DNA of 38,925 nt from JANOBJ01 sp031411575. Lineage in GTDB: Bacteria; Pseudomonadota; Gammaproteobacteria; Burkholderiales; Burkholderiaceae_C. Both the position numbers and the translations under genes were made by a program. The number at the start of each line of letters is the position of its first letter. The stretch's first letter is position 1. The notes under the pieces are model-generated. The model was not told the origin of the DNA. It ran no database searches and worked only from the letters and a program-made list of their open reading frames with translations. Where the stretch lies: the NCBI GenBank assembly GCA_031411575.1, contig JANOBJ010000109.1, positions 1-38,925 of the forward strand, in the 5' to 3' direction. Below, piece after piece: positions 1-8,274 of this stretch.

Positions 1-764
1 GCCACGTCATACCAGTCATGCGACACCGCCTGGATCAGTTCCCGGGCCGACATGGCGGGCTCGCCCGACACGTTCCATCCGGCCCGCCGGAAGAACTCGG
101 CGACCATGAACACGCCCAGGGTGTGTTGCGACCCAGGCGCCGGTGCCAGGAGGGCGCTGCGCGATCCCGGCTGGTGATCGGTTTCGCGCCGGAATGACGG
201 GCTCAGCTCGTACATCACCTGCTGCATCCGCCACAAGCCGATGGTCACCTCGGTAAAGTCACGTTCATCGGCCTCCCACAGGGCACCCAGGCGCCGTGCG
301 GCGGGCGTCAGCAAGTCCAGGTAGATTTCCTCCAGGGTAAGGCCTTCGTCACGCAGCGCGACCACGTAGGCCAGCGACGCACTCGCGTCCTGCACCAGAC
401 ACAGGTTGGAAAACTCTTCAATTTCGTCCGGTGTCGGCCCGGTCCGCAGGCTTGACCGCTGCGGGCCCGCATGCGGCTGGGTGCGGTGCGCGAGCATCAG
501 GCGCGGAATGATTTCGGCCTCAATCGTGTCCAGCAGCCAGGCCGTCCGCTCGCCCGAACCGCTCTCATACGGCTCGGGAGCCGGCCCGGCTCCCCTGCCG
601 TCCGTGTCATCGAGACGCGGTCTGCCGTCTCCCTTGGGAAGGTCTTGTCTGCCGCCGTACTGCGTCGTTCTGTCCATGTCGTCTCTCCTGCCAGGCACTG
701 GGTGCTGGCAGTGCACCTTCTGGCTGTGCACTTTTTGGCTATAAGCGGAAGCTCCTGCGGTCAT
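1..764 (-). CDS. aerR: AerR/PpaA-type cobalamin-binding regulator (partial, C-terminus off the left edge)
   Basis: B12-dependent light-responsive antirepressor that works with the repressor PpsR/CrtJ in purple bacteria. The visible part shows the family's helical B12-binding region (LYLDLL-like 'EEIYLDLLTPAARRLGALW', then 'DFTEVTIGLWRMQQVMYELSP') and the start of the Rossmann part ('LAPAPGSQHTLGVFMVAEFF', 'RRAGWNVSGE'), whose His in the QHTLG stretch is the expected cobalt ligand. Two in-frame ATGs are possible: 764 (preceded by AGGAAAGG) and 677 (preceded by AGGAG). I give the longer form; its extra 29 residues carry a tandem SQKVH repeat. The gene is divergent from bchF, its usual neighbour. 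Function is assigned from family and context; the missing C-terminus prevents a length check. Confidence 0.9.
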   Translation of the reverse strand, partial: MTAGASAYSQKVHSQKVHCQHPVPGRRDDMDRTTQYGGRQDLPKGDGRPRLDDTDGRGAGPAPEPYESGSGERTAWLLDTIEAEIIPRLMLAHRTQPHAGPQRSSLRTGPTPDEIEEFSNLCLVQDASASLAYVVALRDEGLTLEEIYLDLLTPAARRLGALWEADERDFTEVTIGLWRMQQVMYELSPSFRRETDHQPGSRSALLAPAPGSQHTLGVFMVAEFFRRAGWNVSGEPAMSARELIQAVSHDWYDV

Positions 765-765
765 G

Positions 766-789
766 TTGCACCTTTCCTCTGGTGTGCAA
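766..789. promoter_or_regulatory. Inverted repeat TTGCAC-N12-GTGCAA in the aerR leader
   Basis: Six-base arms TTGCAC (766-771) and GTGCAA (784-789) are separated by 12 bases and lie just upstream of the 764 ATG of aerR, overlapping its Shine-Dalgarno region. It could be an operator or an RNA fold affecting start choice, or chance. Low support. Confidence 0.25.
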
Positions 790-843
790 ACAACACGAGC
801 CTTCCCCCGAATCGTCCAGTACGGCGTTGACGATCCCGCTGGC

Positions 844-872
844 GTTGTACTGCCGTTGAATCAGACTGTCAA
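844..872 (-). promoter_or_regulatory. Candidate aerR promoter
   Basis: On the minus strand a perfect TTGACA (872-867) is followed after 17 bases by TACAAC (849-844), a 4/6 match to the -10 consensus. This would start RNA near 837, about 70 bases before the upstream aerR ATG at 764. The TTGACA lies in a TGTCAA half-site resembling half of a PpsR box (TGT at 867-869). Seen in sequence only; no start site is known. Confidence 0.3.
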
Positions 873-907
873 AGATTTAATTCAAGGATGGTGTAAAGCC
901 TTTATGT

Positions 908-925
908 TGTCAAGTTTAGTTTACG
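908..925. promoter_or_regulatory. PpsR/CrtJ-type box 1 upstream of bchF
   Basis: TGTCAAGTTTAGTTTACG fits the PpsR/CrtJ pattern TGT-N12-ACA with one mismatch (ACG). It resembles the bchC box read on its own coding strand (CGTCAAGTTTAGTTGACA). It sits in the aerR-bchF divergent region, where PpsR repression is known in other purple bacteria. It overlaps the next box by two bases. Confidence 0.65.
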
Positions 926-941
926 TAACGATTAGTTGACA
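924..941. promoter_or_regulatory. PpsR/CrtJ-type box 2 upstream of bchF, covering a -35 element
   Basis: CGTAACGATTAGTTGACA fits TGT-N12-ACA with one mismatch (CGT). The shared 'ACGT' at 923-926 joins it to box 1. Its right half is TTGACA (936-941), a perfect -35 hexamer, so a bound repressor would block RNA polymerase. Confidence 0.6.
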
Positions 942-964
942 TAAATTGAAGTGGCACATAAAGT
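936..964 (+). promoter_or_regulatory. Candidate bchF promoter (start point at or next to the ATG)
   Basis: TTGACA at 936-941, a 17-base spacer, then TAAAGT at 959-964 (4/6 match to TATAAT). A start about 6-7 bases downstream falls at 970-971, the bchF ATG itself, so the transcript would be leaderless. bchC has the same distance between TTGACA and ATG. The -10 is not strong and another promoter upstream is possible. Confidence 0.4.
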
Positions 965-970
965 GGGGCC

Positions 971-1516
971 ATGTCCGGTCAAGCACCCTCGCTTTCAGCG
1001 CACACCAACGGCGGTTCGCCGCGCCGTCGCCAGCCGCTGTACACCCCTGAAGAACGCATCCGCCGGGACGCATCGCCCTGGACCACGGTGCAAGGCGTGC
1101 TGGCGCCGTTCCAGTTCGTGGTGTTCGCGGTCAGCTGCTTTTTCGTGATCCGGTACCTGGTCACCGGCGAGGGCCAGACGATTGCGCTGTACTCGGTCGT
1201 CTTCAAGACGCTGGTGCTCTACGCGATCATGGTCACGGGCAGCATCTGGGAGCAGGTGGTCTTCGGCAAGTACCTGTTTGCGCGCGCTTTCTTCTGGGAA
1301 GACGTTTTCAGCATGCTGGTGCTGGCGCTGCACACCCTGTACCTCGCGGCCTGGGCGACTGGTTCGCTCGGTCCGCAAGCACTGATGCAGCTCGCACTGG
1401 CGGCCTATGCCACCTACGTGATCAACGCCGCGCAGTTTGTCGTCAAGCTGCGCATGGCCCGGCTGGACCAGGCGCAACGCGAAGCGCCCGGCACCGACAA
1501 GGGGATCGCCGCATGA
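971..1516 (+). CDS. bchF: 3-vinyl (bacterio)chlorophyllide hydratase
   Basis: Hydrates the C3 vinyl group of the chlorin ring to hydroxyethyl on the bacteriochlorophyll a route. The 181-aa length is normal. The family's N-terminal signature 'PLYTPEERIRRDASPW' is at about residues 24-39, followed by 'TVQGVLAPFQF' and several hydrophobic segments that make it an integral membrane protein. It is the first gene of the plus-strand run; its TGA overlaps the bchN ATG (ATGA). There is no convincing Shine-Dalgarno before the ATG beyond a GTGGGG stretch, in line with the promoter placement. Identity is firm from both family motif and order bchFNBHLM. Confidence 0.96.
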   Translation: MSGQAPSLSAHTNGGSPRRRQPLYTPEERIRRDASPWTTVQGVLAPFQFVVFAVSCFFVIRYLVTGEGQTIALYSVVFKTLVLYAIMVTGSIWEQVVFGKYLFARAFFWEDVFSMLVLALHTLYLAAWATGSLGPQALMQLALAAYATYVINAAQFVVKLRMARLDQAQREAPGTDKGIAA

Positions 1517-2805
1517 GCCCAGTGATTCCACTCAAGCTGGTTGACAGCCAAGGCGGGTGCGCGGACGCGCCCGTGCTGCGCGAGCGCGGCCAGCGAGAGG
1601 TATTTTGCGGACTCACCGGGATCATCTGGCTGCACAGGAAGATTCAGGACGCGTTCTTCCTGGTCGTCGGCTCCCGCACCTGCGCCCACCTGATTCAGTC
1701 TGCAGCGGGGGTGATGATCTTTGCCGAACCGCGGTTTGCCACCGCCATCATTGACGAGCGCGACCTGGCTGGCCTTGCCGACGCCAACGCGGAGCTGGAC
1801 CGCGTGGTCACGCGGTTGCTGGAGCGCCGCCCGGAAATCAAGACCCTGTTTCTGGTCGGTTCGTGCCCGTCCGAGGTGATCAAGCTTGATCTGTCACGTG
1901 CGGCGTCCCGCCTGTCGCAGCAGTACTCGCCCAGGGTGCGCGTGCTCAACTATTCGGGCAGCGGCATTGAGACCACGTTCACGCAGGGAGAAGACGCCTG
2001 CCTGGCGGCGCTGGTACCGGCGATGCCCGCAATCACCAGCCAGCCGCCCGCGTCGCTGGTGGTGGTGGGCGCACTGCCCGATGTGGTGGAAGACCAGTTC
2101 TCCCGCCTGTTTCAGCAAATGGGCGTCGAAGGCGTTGCGTTCTTTCCCCCGCGCAAATCGTCCGGCCTGCCCAGCATCGGACCTGACACCCGGTTCATCC
2201 TGGCGCAGCCATTTCTGGCGGACACGGCAAAGGCACTGGAAGCGCGTGGCGCTGTCCGGCTGGCCGCCCCGTTTCCGCTGGGTCTGGAAGGGACGACACA
2301 GTGGCTGCAGGCGATAGCCACCAGCTTCGATGTGAATCCGGCGACGTTCGACGAGGTCACGGCCGCCGGGCGCAAGCGCGCCGCCACCGCGACCGCGCGC
2401 TTGCGCCCGCAGCTTGAAGGCAAGCGCATCTTCTTCTTTCCGGATTCTCAGCTGGAAATTCCGATTGCGCGCTTCCTCGCCCGCGAGTTGGGCATGGAGC
2501 TGGTGGAAGTCGGAACACCCTATCTGCACCGGCAGCACCTGGCAGAAGAGCTGCAGCTGCTGCCGGCGGGCACGGTGCTGTCAGAAGGGCAGCATGTCGA
2601 ACGGCAGCTGGACCGGTGCCGCGCGGCGCGACCCGACATCGTGGTCTGCGGTCTTGGCCTGGCCAACCCGCTGGAGGCCGAGGGCCTCACCACCAAGTGG
2701 GCCATCGAGCTGGTGTTCACGCCCATCCACGGATATGAGCAGGCCGGCGATCTGGCCGAACTGTTTGCCAGGCCGCTAATGCGCCGGCTGAAGCTGGCGG
2801 CCTGA
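1513..2805 (+). CDS. bchN: Light-independent protochlorophyllide reductase (DPOR) subunit N
   Basis: NifD/NifK-like subunit that, with BchB, forms the catalytic heterotetramer reducing the C17-C18 double bond of protochlorophyllide, using electrons from BchL. The 430 aa are normal. Cluster-ligand cysteines are visible at residues 32 (REVFCGLTG), 57 (GSRTCAHL) and 118 (LVGSCPSEV), which with Asp36 of BchB would hold the intersubunit 4Fe-4S cluster. Starts within the bchF stop (ATGA) and ends 2 bases before bchB, so translation is probably coupled. Confidence 0.97.
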   Translation: MSPVIPLKLVDSQGGCADAPVLRERGQREVFCGLTGIIWLHRKIQDAFFLVVGSRTCAHLIQSAAGVMIFAEPRFATAIIDERDLAGLADANAELDRVVTRLLERRPEIKTLFLVGSCPSEVIKLDLSRAASRLSQQYSPRVRVLNYSGSGIETTFTQGEDACLAALVPAMPAITSQPPASLVVVGALPDVVEDQFSRLFQQMGVEGVAFFPPRKSSGLPSIGPDTRFILAQPFLADTAKALEARGAVRLAAPFPLGLEGTTQWLQAIATSFDVNPATFDEVTAAGRKRAATATARLRPQLEGKRIFFFPDSQLEIPIARFLARELGMELVEVGTPYLHRQHLAEELQLLPAGTVLSEGQHVERQLDRCRAARPDIVVCGLGLANPLEAEGLTTKWAIELVFTPIHGYEQAGDLAELFARPLMRRLKLAA

Positions 2806-2807
2806 CC

Positions 2808-4463
2808 ATGCAACTCACCCTCTGGACCTACGAAGGACCGCCGCACGTCGGTGCCATGCGCATTGCGACGGCCATGAAGGACGTGCACTACGTGCTGCAT
2901 GCCCCGCAAGGCGACACCTACGCCGACCTTCTGTTCACGATGATCGAGCGGCTGCCCAGGCGCCCGCCGGTTACTTACACCACCTTTCAAGCGCGCGACC
3001 TGGGCGGCGACACTGCTGAGCTTTTCAAGACCGCAGCACGCGAAGCCTACGAGCGGTTCAGTCCGAAGGCAATGATGGTGGGCGCCTCGTGTACCGCCGA
3101 ACTGATCCAGGACGACCCGGGTGGCCTGTGCAAGGCGCTTGACCTGCCGATCCCGGTGGTGGCGCTGGAGTTGCCTTCCTACCAGCGCAAGGAAAACTGG
3201 GGCGCGTCAGAAACGTTCTATCAGATGGTGCGGGCGCTGGCCGGGCCGAGCGTGCCAGCCCCTGGCACCGCCAAGCCCGGCCGTGCACCAGGCCAGAAAC
3301 CCCGGTGCAACATCCTTGGCCCGACCGCACTTGGGTTCCGCCACCGTGACGATCTGCGCGAGATCCGGGGCCTGGTTGAGTCGATGGGTATCGACGTCAA
3401 TGTGGTGGCCCCGCTTGACGCCACGCCTGCCGATATTGCAAGGTTGGCCGACGCTGACTTTAACGTCGTGCTCTACCCCGAGATTGCCGCGCTGACCGCC
3501 ACTTGGCTGACGCGGAGCTTCGGGCAACCCGCCACCAAGACAGTTCCGATCGGTGCCGGCGCCACCCGCGATTTCATCCGCGAAGTGGCTCAACTGGCGG
3601 GCATCGACCCGGCCGATGCACTGGACAACGCGCAGTCACGCTCGCCCTGGTATTCGCGCTCGGTGGACTCGACTTACCTGACCGGAAAACGCGTGTTTGT
3701 GTTCGGCGATGCGACGCACGCCGTGGCAGCCGCTCGTGTGGCGACACAGGAGTTTGGTTTCACGGTGGTCGGCCTCGGCACCTACAGCCGCGAGTTCGCG
3801 CGCGAGGTGCGCGAGGCGGCCAAACTGTATGGCGTCGAGCCGCTGATCAGTGACGACTATCTGGAGATTGAAGCCAGGATCACGGAACTCCAGCCCGAGC
3901 TCGTGCTGGGCACGCAGATGGAGCGGCACATTGCCAAGCGCGTGGGAGTTCCCTGCGCAGTCATTTCCGCACCCGTGCATGTGCAGGATTTCCCGGCGCG
4001 CTACTCACCGCAGATGGGCTTTGAGGGTGCGAACGTGCTGTTTGACACCTGGGTTCACCCGCTGATGATGGGCCTGGAAGAACACTTGATCGGCATGTTC
4101 CGCGGCGATTTCGAGTTTCATGAAGACGCGGCGCCGTCACACCTCGGCGGACATGCCGGCATCCCTTCGATCCAACCGACCGCGATTGAGCCTGTCGTCC
4201 TGATCGAAGTCCCTGCTGACGTGGCCGTGTCAGTGCCAGTGCCAGTGTCAGGCTCGCCGATGCCATCAAACAACAACGGGGAAAGTTCACAGGCCGCGAC
4301 CCCGGCCATGTGGGCCACTGATGCGGAAAAGGAGCTTCGAAAGATTCCCTTTTTCGTACGCGGCAAAGCACGCCGCAACACCGAGCGATACGCACAAGAC
4401 CATAGCGTACCGGTGATCACTATCGAGACACTCTATGACGCCAAAGCGCACTTCAGCCGCTGA
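2808..4463 (+). CDS. bchB: Light-independent protochlorophyllide reductase (DPOR) subunit B
   Basis: Partner of BchN in DPOR. Asp36 ('HAPQGDTYAD') is present and matches the unusual Asp ligand of the NB cluster. The substrate-pocket stretch 'MMVGASCTAELIQDDPGG' follows near residue 95. The C-terminal 'PCP_red' domain (about 495-551, 'EKELRKIPFFVRGKARRN') is joined to the core by a low-complexity linker rich in Val, Pro, Ser and Asn (about 455-490) that makes the protein somewhat long at 551 aa. The gene overlaps bchH by 29 bases. Confidence 0.97.
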   Translation: MQLTLWTYEGPPHVGAMRIATAMKDVHYVLHAPQGDTYADLLFTMIERLPRRPPVTYTTFQARDLGGDTAELFKTAAREAYERFSPKAMMVGASCTAELIQDDPGGLCKALDLPIPVVALELPSYQRKENWGASETFYQMVRALAGPSVPAPGTAKPGRAPGQKPRCNILGPTALGFRHRDDLREIRGLVESMGIDVNVVAPLDATPADIARLADADFNVVLYPEIAALTATWLTRSFGQPATKTVPIGAGATRDFIREVAQLAGIDPADALDNAQSRSPWYSRSVDSTYLTGKRVFVFGDATHAVAAARVATQEFGFTVVGLGTYSREFAREVREAAKLYGVEPLISDDYLEIEARITELQPELVLGTQMERHIAKRVGVPCAVISAPVHVQDFPARYSPQMGFEGANVLFDTWVHPLMMGLEEHLIGMFRGDFEFHEDAAPSHLGGHAGIPSIQPTAIEPVVLIEVPADVAVSVPVPVSGSPMPSNNNGESSQAATPAMWATDAEKELRKIPFFVRGKARRNTERYAQDHSVPVITIETLYDAKAHFSR

Positions 4464-7400
4464 TGGAGCAGAAGCCAAGCCGGTGAGCGTGCACCCCGCC
4501 ATGCGCGTGGTGATCGTCACGATGGACAGCCACCTGGCGAGCGCCGCCGAGCGCGCCAATCGCACCCTGGTGCGCGCCATGCCCGGTCTGAAGCTGGTGG
4601 TGCACGCCGCCGCTGAATGGGGTGAAGATTCTTCTGCGGTGGAGCGCTGCAAGAACGACATCGCCTATGGCGACATCGTGATCGCGACGATGCTGTTCAT
4701 GGAAGACCACTTCCTTCCGGTCTTGCCGGCATTGAAGGCGCGCCGCGACCATTGCGATGCGATGGTATGCGCCATGTCGGCGTCCGAGGTGATGAAGCTC
4801 ACCCGCATGGGCAAGTTCAGCATGGACGCGCCGGCGAGCGGTCCGATGGCTTTCCTCAAACGCCTGCGCGGCAAACCAGAAACAACGGGCAATGCGGCCG
4901 GCGTAAAGGCTACCGCCGGCGCGCAGCAGATGAAAATGCTGCGCCGGTTGCCGAAGATCCTGCGCTTCATTCCCGGCACTGCGCAGGATGTCCGGGCGTA
5001 TTTTCTGACGTTGCAGTACTGGCTTGCGGGTTCCGAGGCCAATGTCGCCAACATGGTGCAGTTCCTGGTTGACCGCTATGCAGACGGTCCACGCAAGGCG
5101 TTGCGTGGCATCACCAAGCCGCAGGCACCGGTCGAATACCCGGACGTTGGTGTCTATCACCCACGGATGGCAGCTCGGATGTCGACGCAGGCTTCGGATT
5201 TGCCGAGCGTGGCCACCACCGGCAAGCGCGGGACGGTGGGGCTGCTGCTAATGCGCTCGTACCTGCTTGCAGGCAACACCGACCACTATGACGGTGTGAT
5301 CACGGCCATCGAGGCGCGCGGCCTTCGCGTGGTACCGGCCTTCGCCACCGGCCTCGATTCGCGCCCTGCGATTGAGGCGTTTTTTCTCGACGCCGGCAGA
5401 CCGACCATTGATGCAGTTGTTTCGTTGACCGGCTTTTCGCTCGTCGGAGGCCCGGCTTACAACGATGCCAAGGCCGCCGAAGACATTCTGGCCAAGCTTG
5501 ACGTGCCTTATCTGGCCGTCACGCCCGTCGAGTTCCAGACGCTTGATGAATGGGGTGGCTCACCACGAGGGCTGTTGCCGGTTGAAGCGACGATGATGGT
5601 CGCGATTCCCGAACTCGACGGCGCGACCGGTTCGATGGTGTTCGGCGGCCGCGGCAGCGCGGAGCACATCGCCTGCACGGGCTGTGCCCACGCCTGCACC
5701 TTCAAGAACGTGGCCGACTCGCATGACATGCACAGCTGCATTGAGCGGGCGGACCTGCTCGCCGCCCGCGTCGGCAAGCTTGTCGATCTGCGCCGATCAC
5801 AGCGCTCTGAACGCAAGGTTGCTGCGGTTGTCTTCAATTTCCCGCCGAACGCCGGCAATACGGGCACAGCTGCTTTCCTTTCGGTGTTCGAGTCGCTCTT
5901 CAACACCATGAAAGCGATGAAGCGCGAGGGCTATACCGTAGACATGCCAAAGAGTGTCGATGAGTTGCGGGAACGCATCATCAACGGCAACGCTCAACGC
6001 TTCGGCGCCCAGGCCAATGTACACACGCGCATCACGGCTGACGACCACGTTCGGCGCGAGAAGCACTTGAAGGAAATCGAGGCCCAATGGGGCCCGGCGC
6101 CTGGAAAACAGCAGAGCGACGGCAGCTGCATCTTCGTGTTTGGCGAACGCTTCGGCAACGTCTTCGTCGGTGTGCAACCCGCCTTCGGCTATGAAGGCGA
6201 CCCGATGCGCCTGCTGTTCGAAAAGGGTTTCGCGCCGACACATGCGTTCTCGGCGTTCTACCGCTGGCTTCGTGAAGACTTTGGGGCGCATGCGGTGCTG
6301 CACTTTGGAACGCACGGCGCACTCGAATTCATGCCGGGCAAACAGAACGGCATGTCATCGGCTTGCTGGCCCGACCGGCTGATCGGTGACCTGCCGAACC
6401 TGTACCTCTACGCGTCGAACAACCCCTCCGAGGGCACGATCGCAAAGCGCCGCGCGGCGGCAACCTTGATCAGCTATCTGACCCCCCCAGTTGCGCAAGC
6501 CGGGCTCTACAAAGGCCTCGTGGACTTGAAGGCGCTACTTGAGCGCTACCGCGGTCTGGAGCCGGATGCCGCCCATGAAGCCGCCGAACTCGCGACGATG
6601 ATCCAGGCGCAGGCCGCCGAACTCGAGCTTGCGGTCTTGGAGCCGCAGTGGGGCTCCGAGTCGCCACAACGCATTGCCGCGCTGAACGACGCCGTGCTGG
6701 AACTCGAATACACACTGATTCCCCACGGTTTGCATGTTGTCGGCCAGGCGCCCACGCCACCGCAGCGCGTCGACCTGCTGCTCTCTTTGGCTGAAGCCTC
6801 GCACGGCGCCCGACCTTCCCGCACCGCGATAGAGGCGATCGTCTCCGGGCACGCCCCGCAAGAGGCGCTGGCAATGTCGCAAACTGAAGCCGATGCATCG
6901 ACCATCGCACTGCTCCAGGAACTGGCCGCCGCCGATGCGCTCATGGCTGAAGACCACGAGATCGACGGAATTCTGCACGCCCTGGACGGCAAGTTCTTGC
7001 GCCCTGCCCCCGGTGGTGACCTGCTCCGCACGCCTGCCATCCTGCCGACCGGGCGCAACTTGCATGGCTTCGACCCCTTTCGCATCCCAAGCGCCTATGC
7101 CGTTCAAGACGGTGCGAGGCAGGCCAAACGGCTGCTGGCGCGGCACATGGCCGATGGCCATGCATTCCCTGAATCGATTGCACTCGTGCTCTGGGGGACT
7201 GACAACCTGAAGAGCGAAGGCGGGCCGATCGGTCAGGCTCTTGCGCTGATGGGCGCAAAGCCAAGGTTCGACAGTTATGGGCGCCTCGCCGGCGCGCAAC
7301 TGATGACGCTGGCCGAGCTGGGCCGCCCACGCGTGGACGTGATCATCACCCTGTCGGGCATCTTCCGTGACCTGCTGCCTTTGCAGATCAAGCTGCTTGC

Positions 7401-8274
7401 CGAGGCGGCCTTCATGTCTGCAAGTGCCGATGAGCCTTTGGATCAGAACTTCATCCGCAAGCACGCGCTGGCCTATCAGGCCGAACACGGCGGCGATCTG
7501 GAAACCGCCTCGTTGCGCGTGTTCGGCAATGCCGAAGGCGCCTACGGATCGAACGTCGGTAATCTGGTCGACAGCAGCCGCTGGGACGACGCCGACCAGC
7601 TCGCAGAGACCTATACCCGCCGAAAAGGCTTTGCCTACGGACGGGCCGGCCGGCCAGCACAGCAGTCCAGGCTGCTTCAGAGCGTGCTGTCCGGGGTTGA
7701 ACTCGCCTACCAAAATCTTGATTCAGTAGAGCTTGGCGTCACCACCATCGACACCTATTTCGACACGCTGGGCGGCATCAGTCGCGCCGTAAAACGAGCC
7801 AAAGGAAAAGACGCCGACATCGCCCCGGTCTACATCGGCGACCAAACGCGCGACGCCAATGGTGGCGGCACGGTGCGCACGCTGACCGAGCAGGTGGCAC
7901 TGGAAACCCGTACGCGCATGCTGAACCCCAAGTGGTACGAAGGCATGCTTGAGCATGGCTACGAAGGTGTGAGACAAATCGAGGTGCATGTGACCAACAC
8001 CATGGGCTGGTCGGCCACAACCGGTCAGGTGCAGCCGTGGGTCTATCAGCAGCTCAGCGAGACTTTCATGCTTGACCCGACGATGCGTGAGCGTCTGGCC
8101 AAACTCAATCCTACGGCTTCGGCGCGGGTAGCAAACCGGTTGCTTGAAGCCTCTGACCGAAAGTTCTGGAAGCCCGATGCGAATGTGCTGGATGCGCTGC
8201 GCCGTGCCGGAGAAGAGCTGGAAGACCGGCTTGAAGGTGTGTTTACCGAAACCCGCGAAGGAGCTCCAGCATGA
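4435..8274 (+). CDS. bchH: Magnesium chelatase subunit H
   Basis: Large porphyrin-binding subunit of Mg chelatase, which inserts Mg2+ into protoporphyrin IX, the first committed step of bacteriochlorophyll synthesis. At 1279 aa it is full length for BchH (CobN/Mg-chelatase family). 'MRVVIVTMDSHLASA' near residue 23 marks the conserved N-terminus, and the family stretch 'HFGTHGALEFMPGKQ' is present. The ATG at 4435 overlaps bchB; an internal ATG at 4501, right before the conserved block, is an alternative. The partner subunits BchD and BchI are not in the window. Its stop overlaps the bchL ATG (ATGA). Confidence 0.97.
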   Translation: MTPKRTSAADGAEAKPVSVHPAMRVVIVTMDSHLASAAERANRTLVRAMPGLKLVVHAAAEWGEDSSAVERCKNDIAYGDIVIATMLFMEDHFLPVLPALKARRDHCDAMVCAMSASEVMKLTRMGKFSMDAPASGPMAFLKRLRGKPETTGNAAGVKATAGAQQMKMLRRLPKILRFIPGTAQDVRAYFLTLQYWLAGSEANVANMVQFLVDRYADGPRKALRGITKPQAPVEYPDVGVYHPRMAARMSTQASDLPSVATTGKRGTVGLLLMRSYLLAGNTDHYDGVITAIEARGLRVVPAFATGLDSRPAIEAFFLDAGRPTIDAVVSLTGFSLVGGPAYNDAKAAEDILAKLDVPYLAVTPVEFQTLDEWGGSPRGLLPVEATMMVAIPELDGATGSMVFGGRGSAEHIACTGCAHACTFKNVADSHDMHSCIERADLLAARVGKLVDLRRSQRSERKVAAVVFNFPPNAGNTGTAAFLSVFESLFNTMKAMKREGYTVDMPKSVDELRERIINGNAQRFGAQANVHTRITADDHVRREKHLKEIEAQWGPAPGKQQSDGSCIFVFGERFGNVFVGVQPAFGYEGDPMRLLFEKGFAPTHAFSAFYRWLREDFGAHAVLHFGTHGALEFMPGKQNGMSSACWPDRLIGDLPNLYLYASNNPSEGTIAKRRAAATLISYLTPPVAQAGLYKGLVDLKALLERYRGLEPDAAHEAAELATMIQAQAAELELAVLEPQWGSESPQRIAALNDAVLELEYTLIPHGLHVVGQAPTPPQRVDLLLSLAEASHGARPSRTAIEAIVSGHAPQEALAMSQTEADASTIALLQELAAADALMAEDHEIDGILHALDGKFLRPAPGGDLLRTPAILPTGRNLHGFDPFRIPSAYAVQDGARQAKRLLARHMADGHAFPESIALVLWGTDNLKSEGGPIGQALALMGAKPRFDSYGRLAGAQLMTLAELGRPRVDVIITLSGIFRDLLPLQIKLLAEAAFMSASADEPLDQNFIRKHALAYQAEHGGDLETASLRVFGNAEGAYGSNVGNLVDSSRWDDADQLAETYTRRKGFAYGRAGRPAQQSRLLQSVLSGVELAYQNLDSVELGVTTIDTYFDTLGGISRAVKRAKGKDADIAPVYIGDQTRDANGGGTVRTLTEQVALETRTRMLNPKWYEGMLEHGYEGVRQIEVHVTNTMGWSATTGQVQPWVYQQLSETFMLDPTMRERLAKLNPTASARVANRLLEASDRKFWKPDANVLDALRRAGEELEDRLEGVFTETREGAPA

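Noticed and set aside
867..884. Third PpsR-type box upstream of bchF
   Set aside because: TGT-N12-TCA has only one good half (TGTCAA) and no matching spacing to the other boxes; kept only as part of a candidate aerR -35.
6535..7713. 392-codon minus-strand open frame within bchH
   Set aside because: Antisense shadow of bchH, which is continuous and full length.
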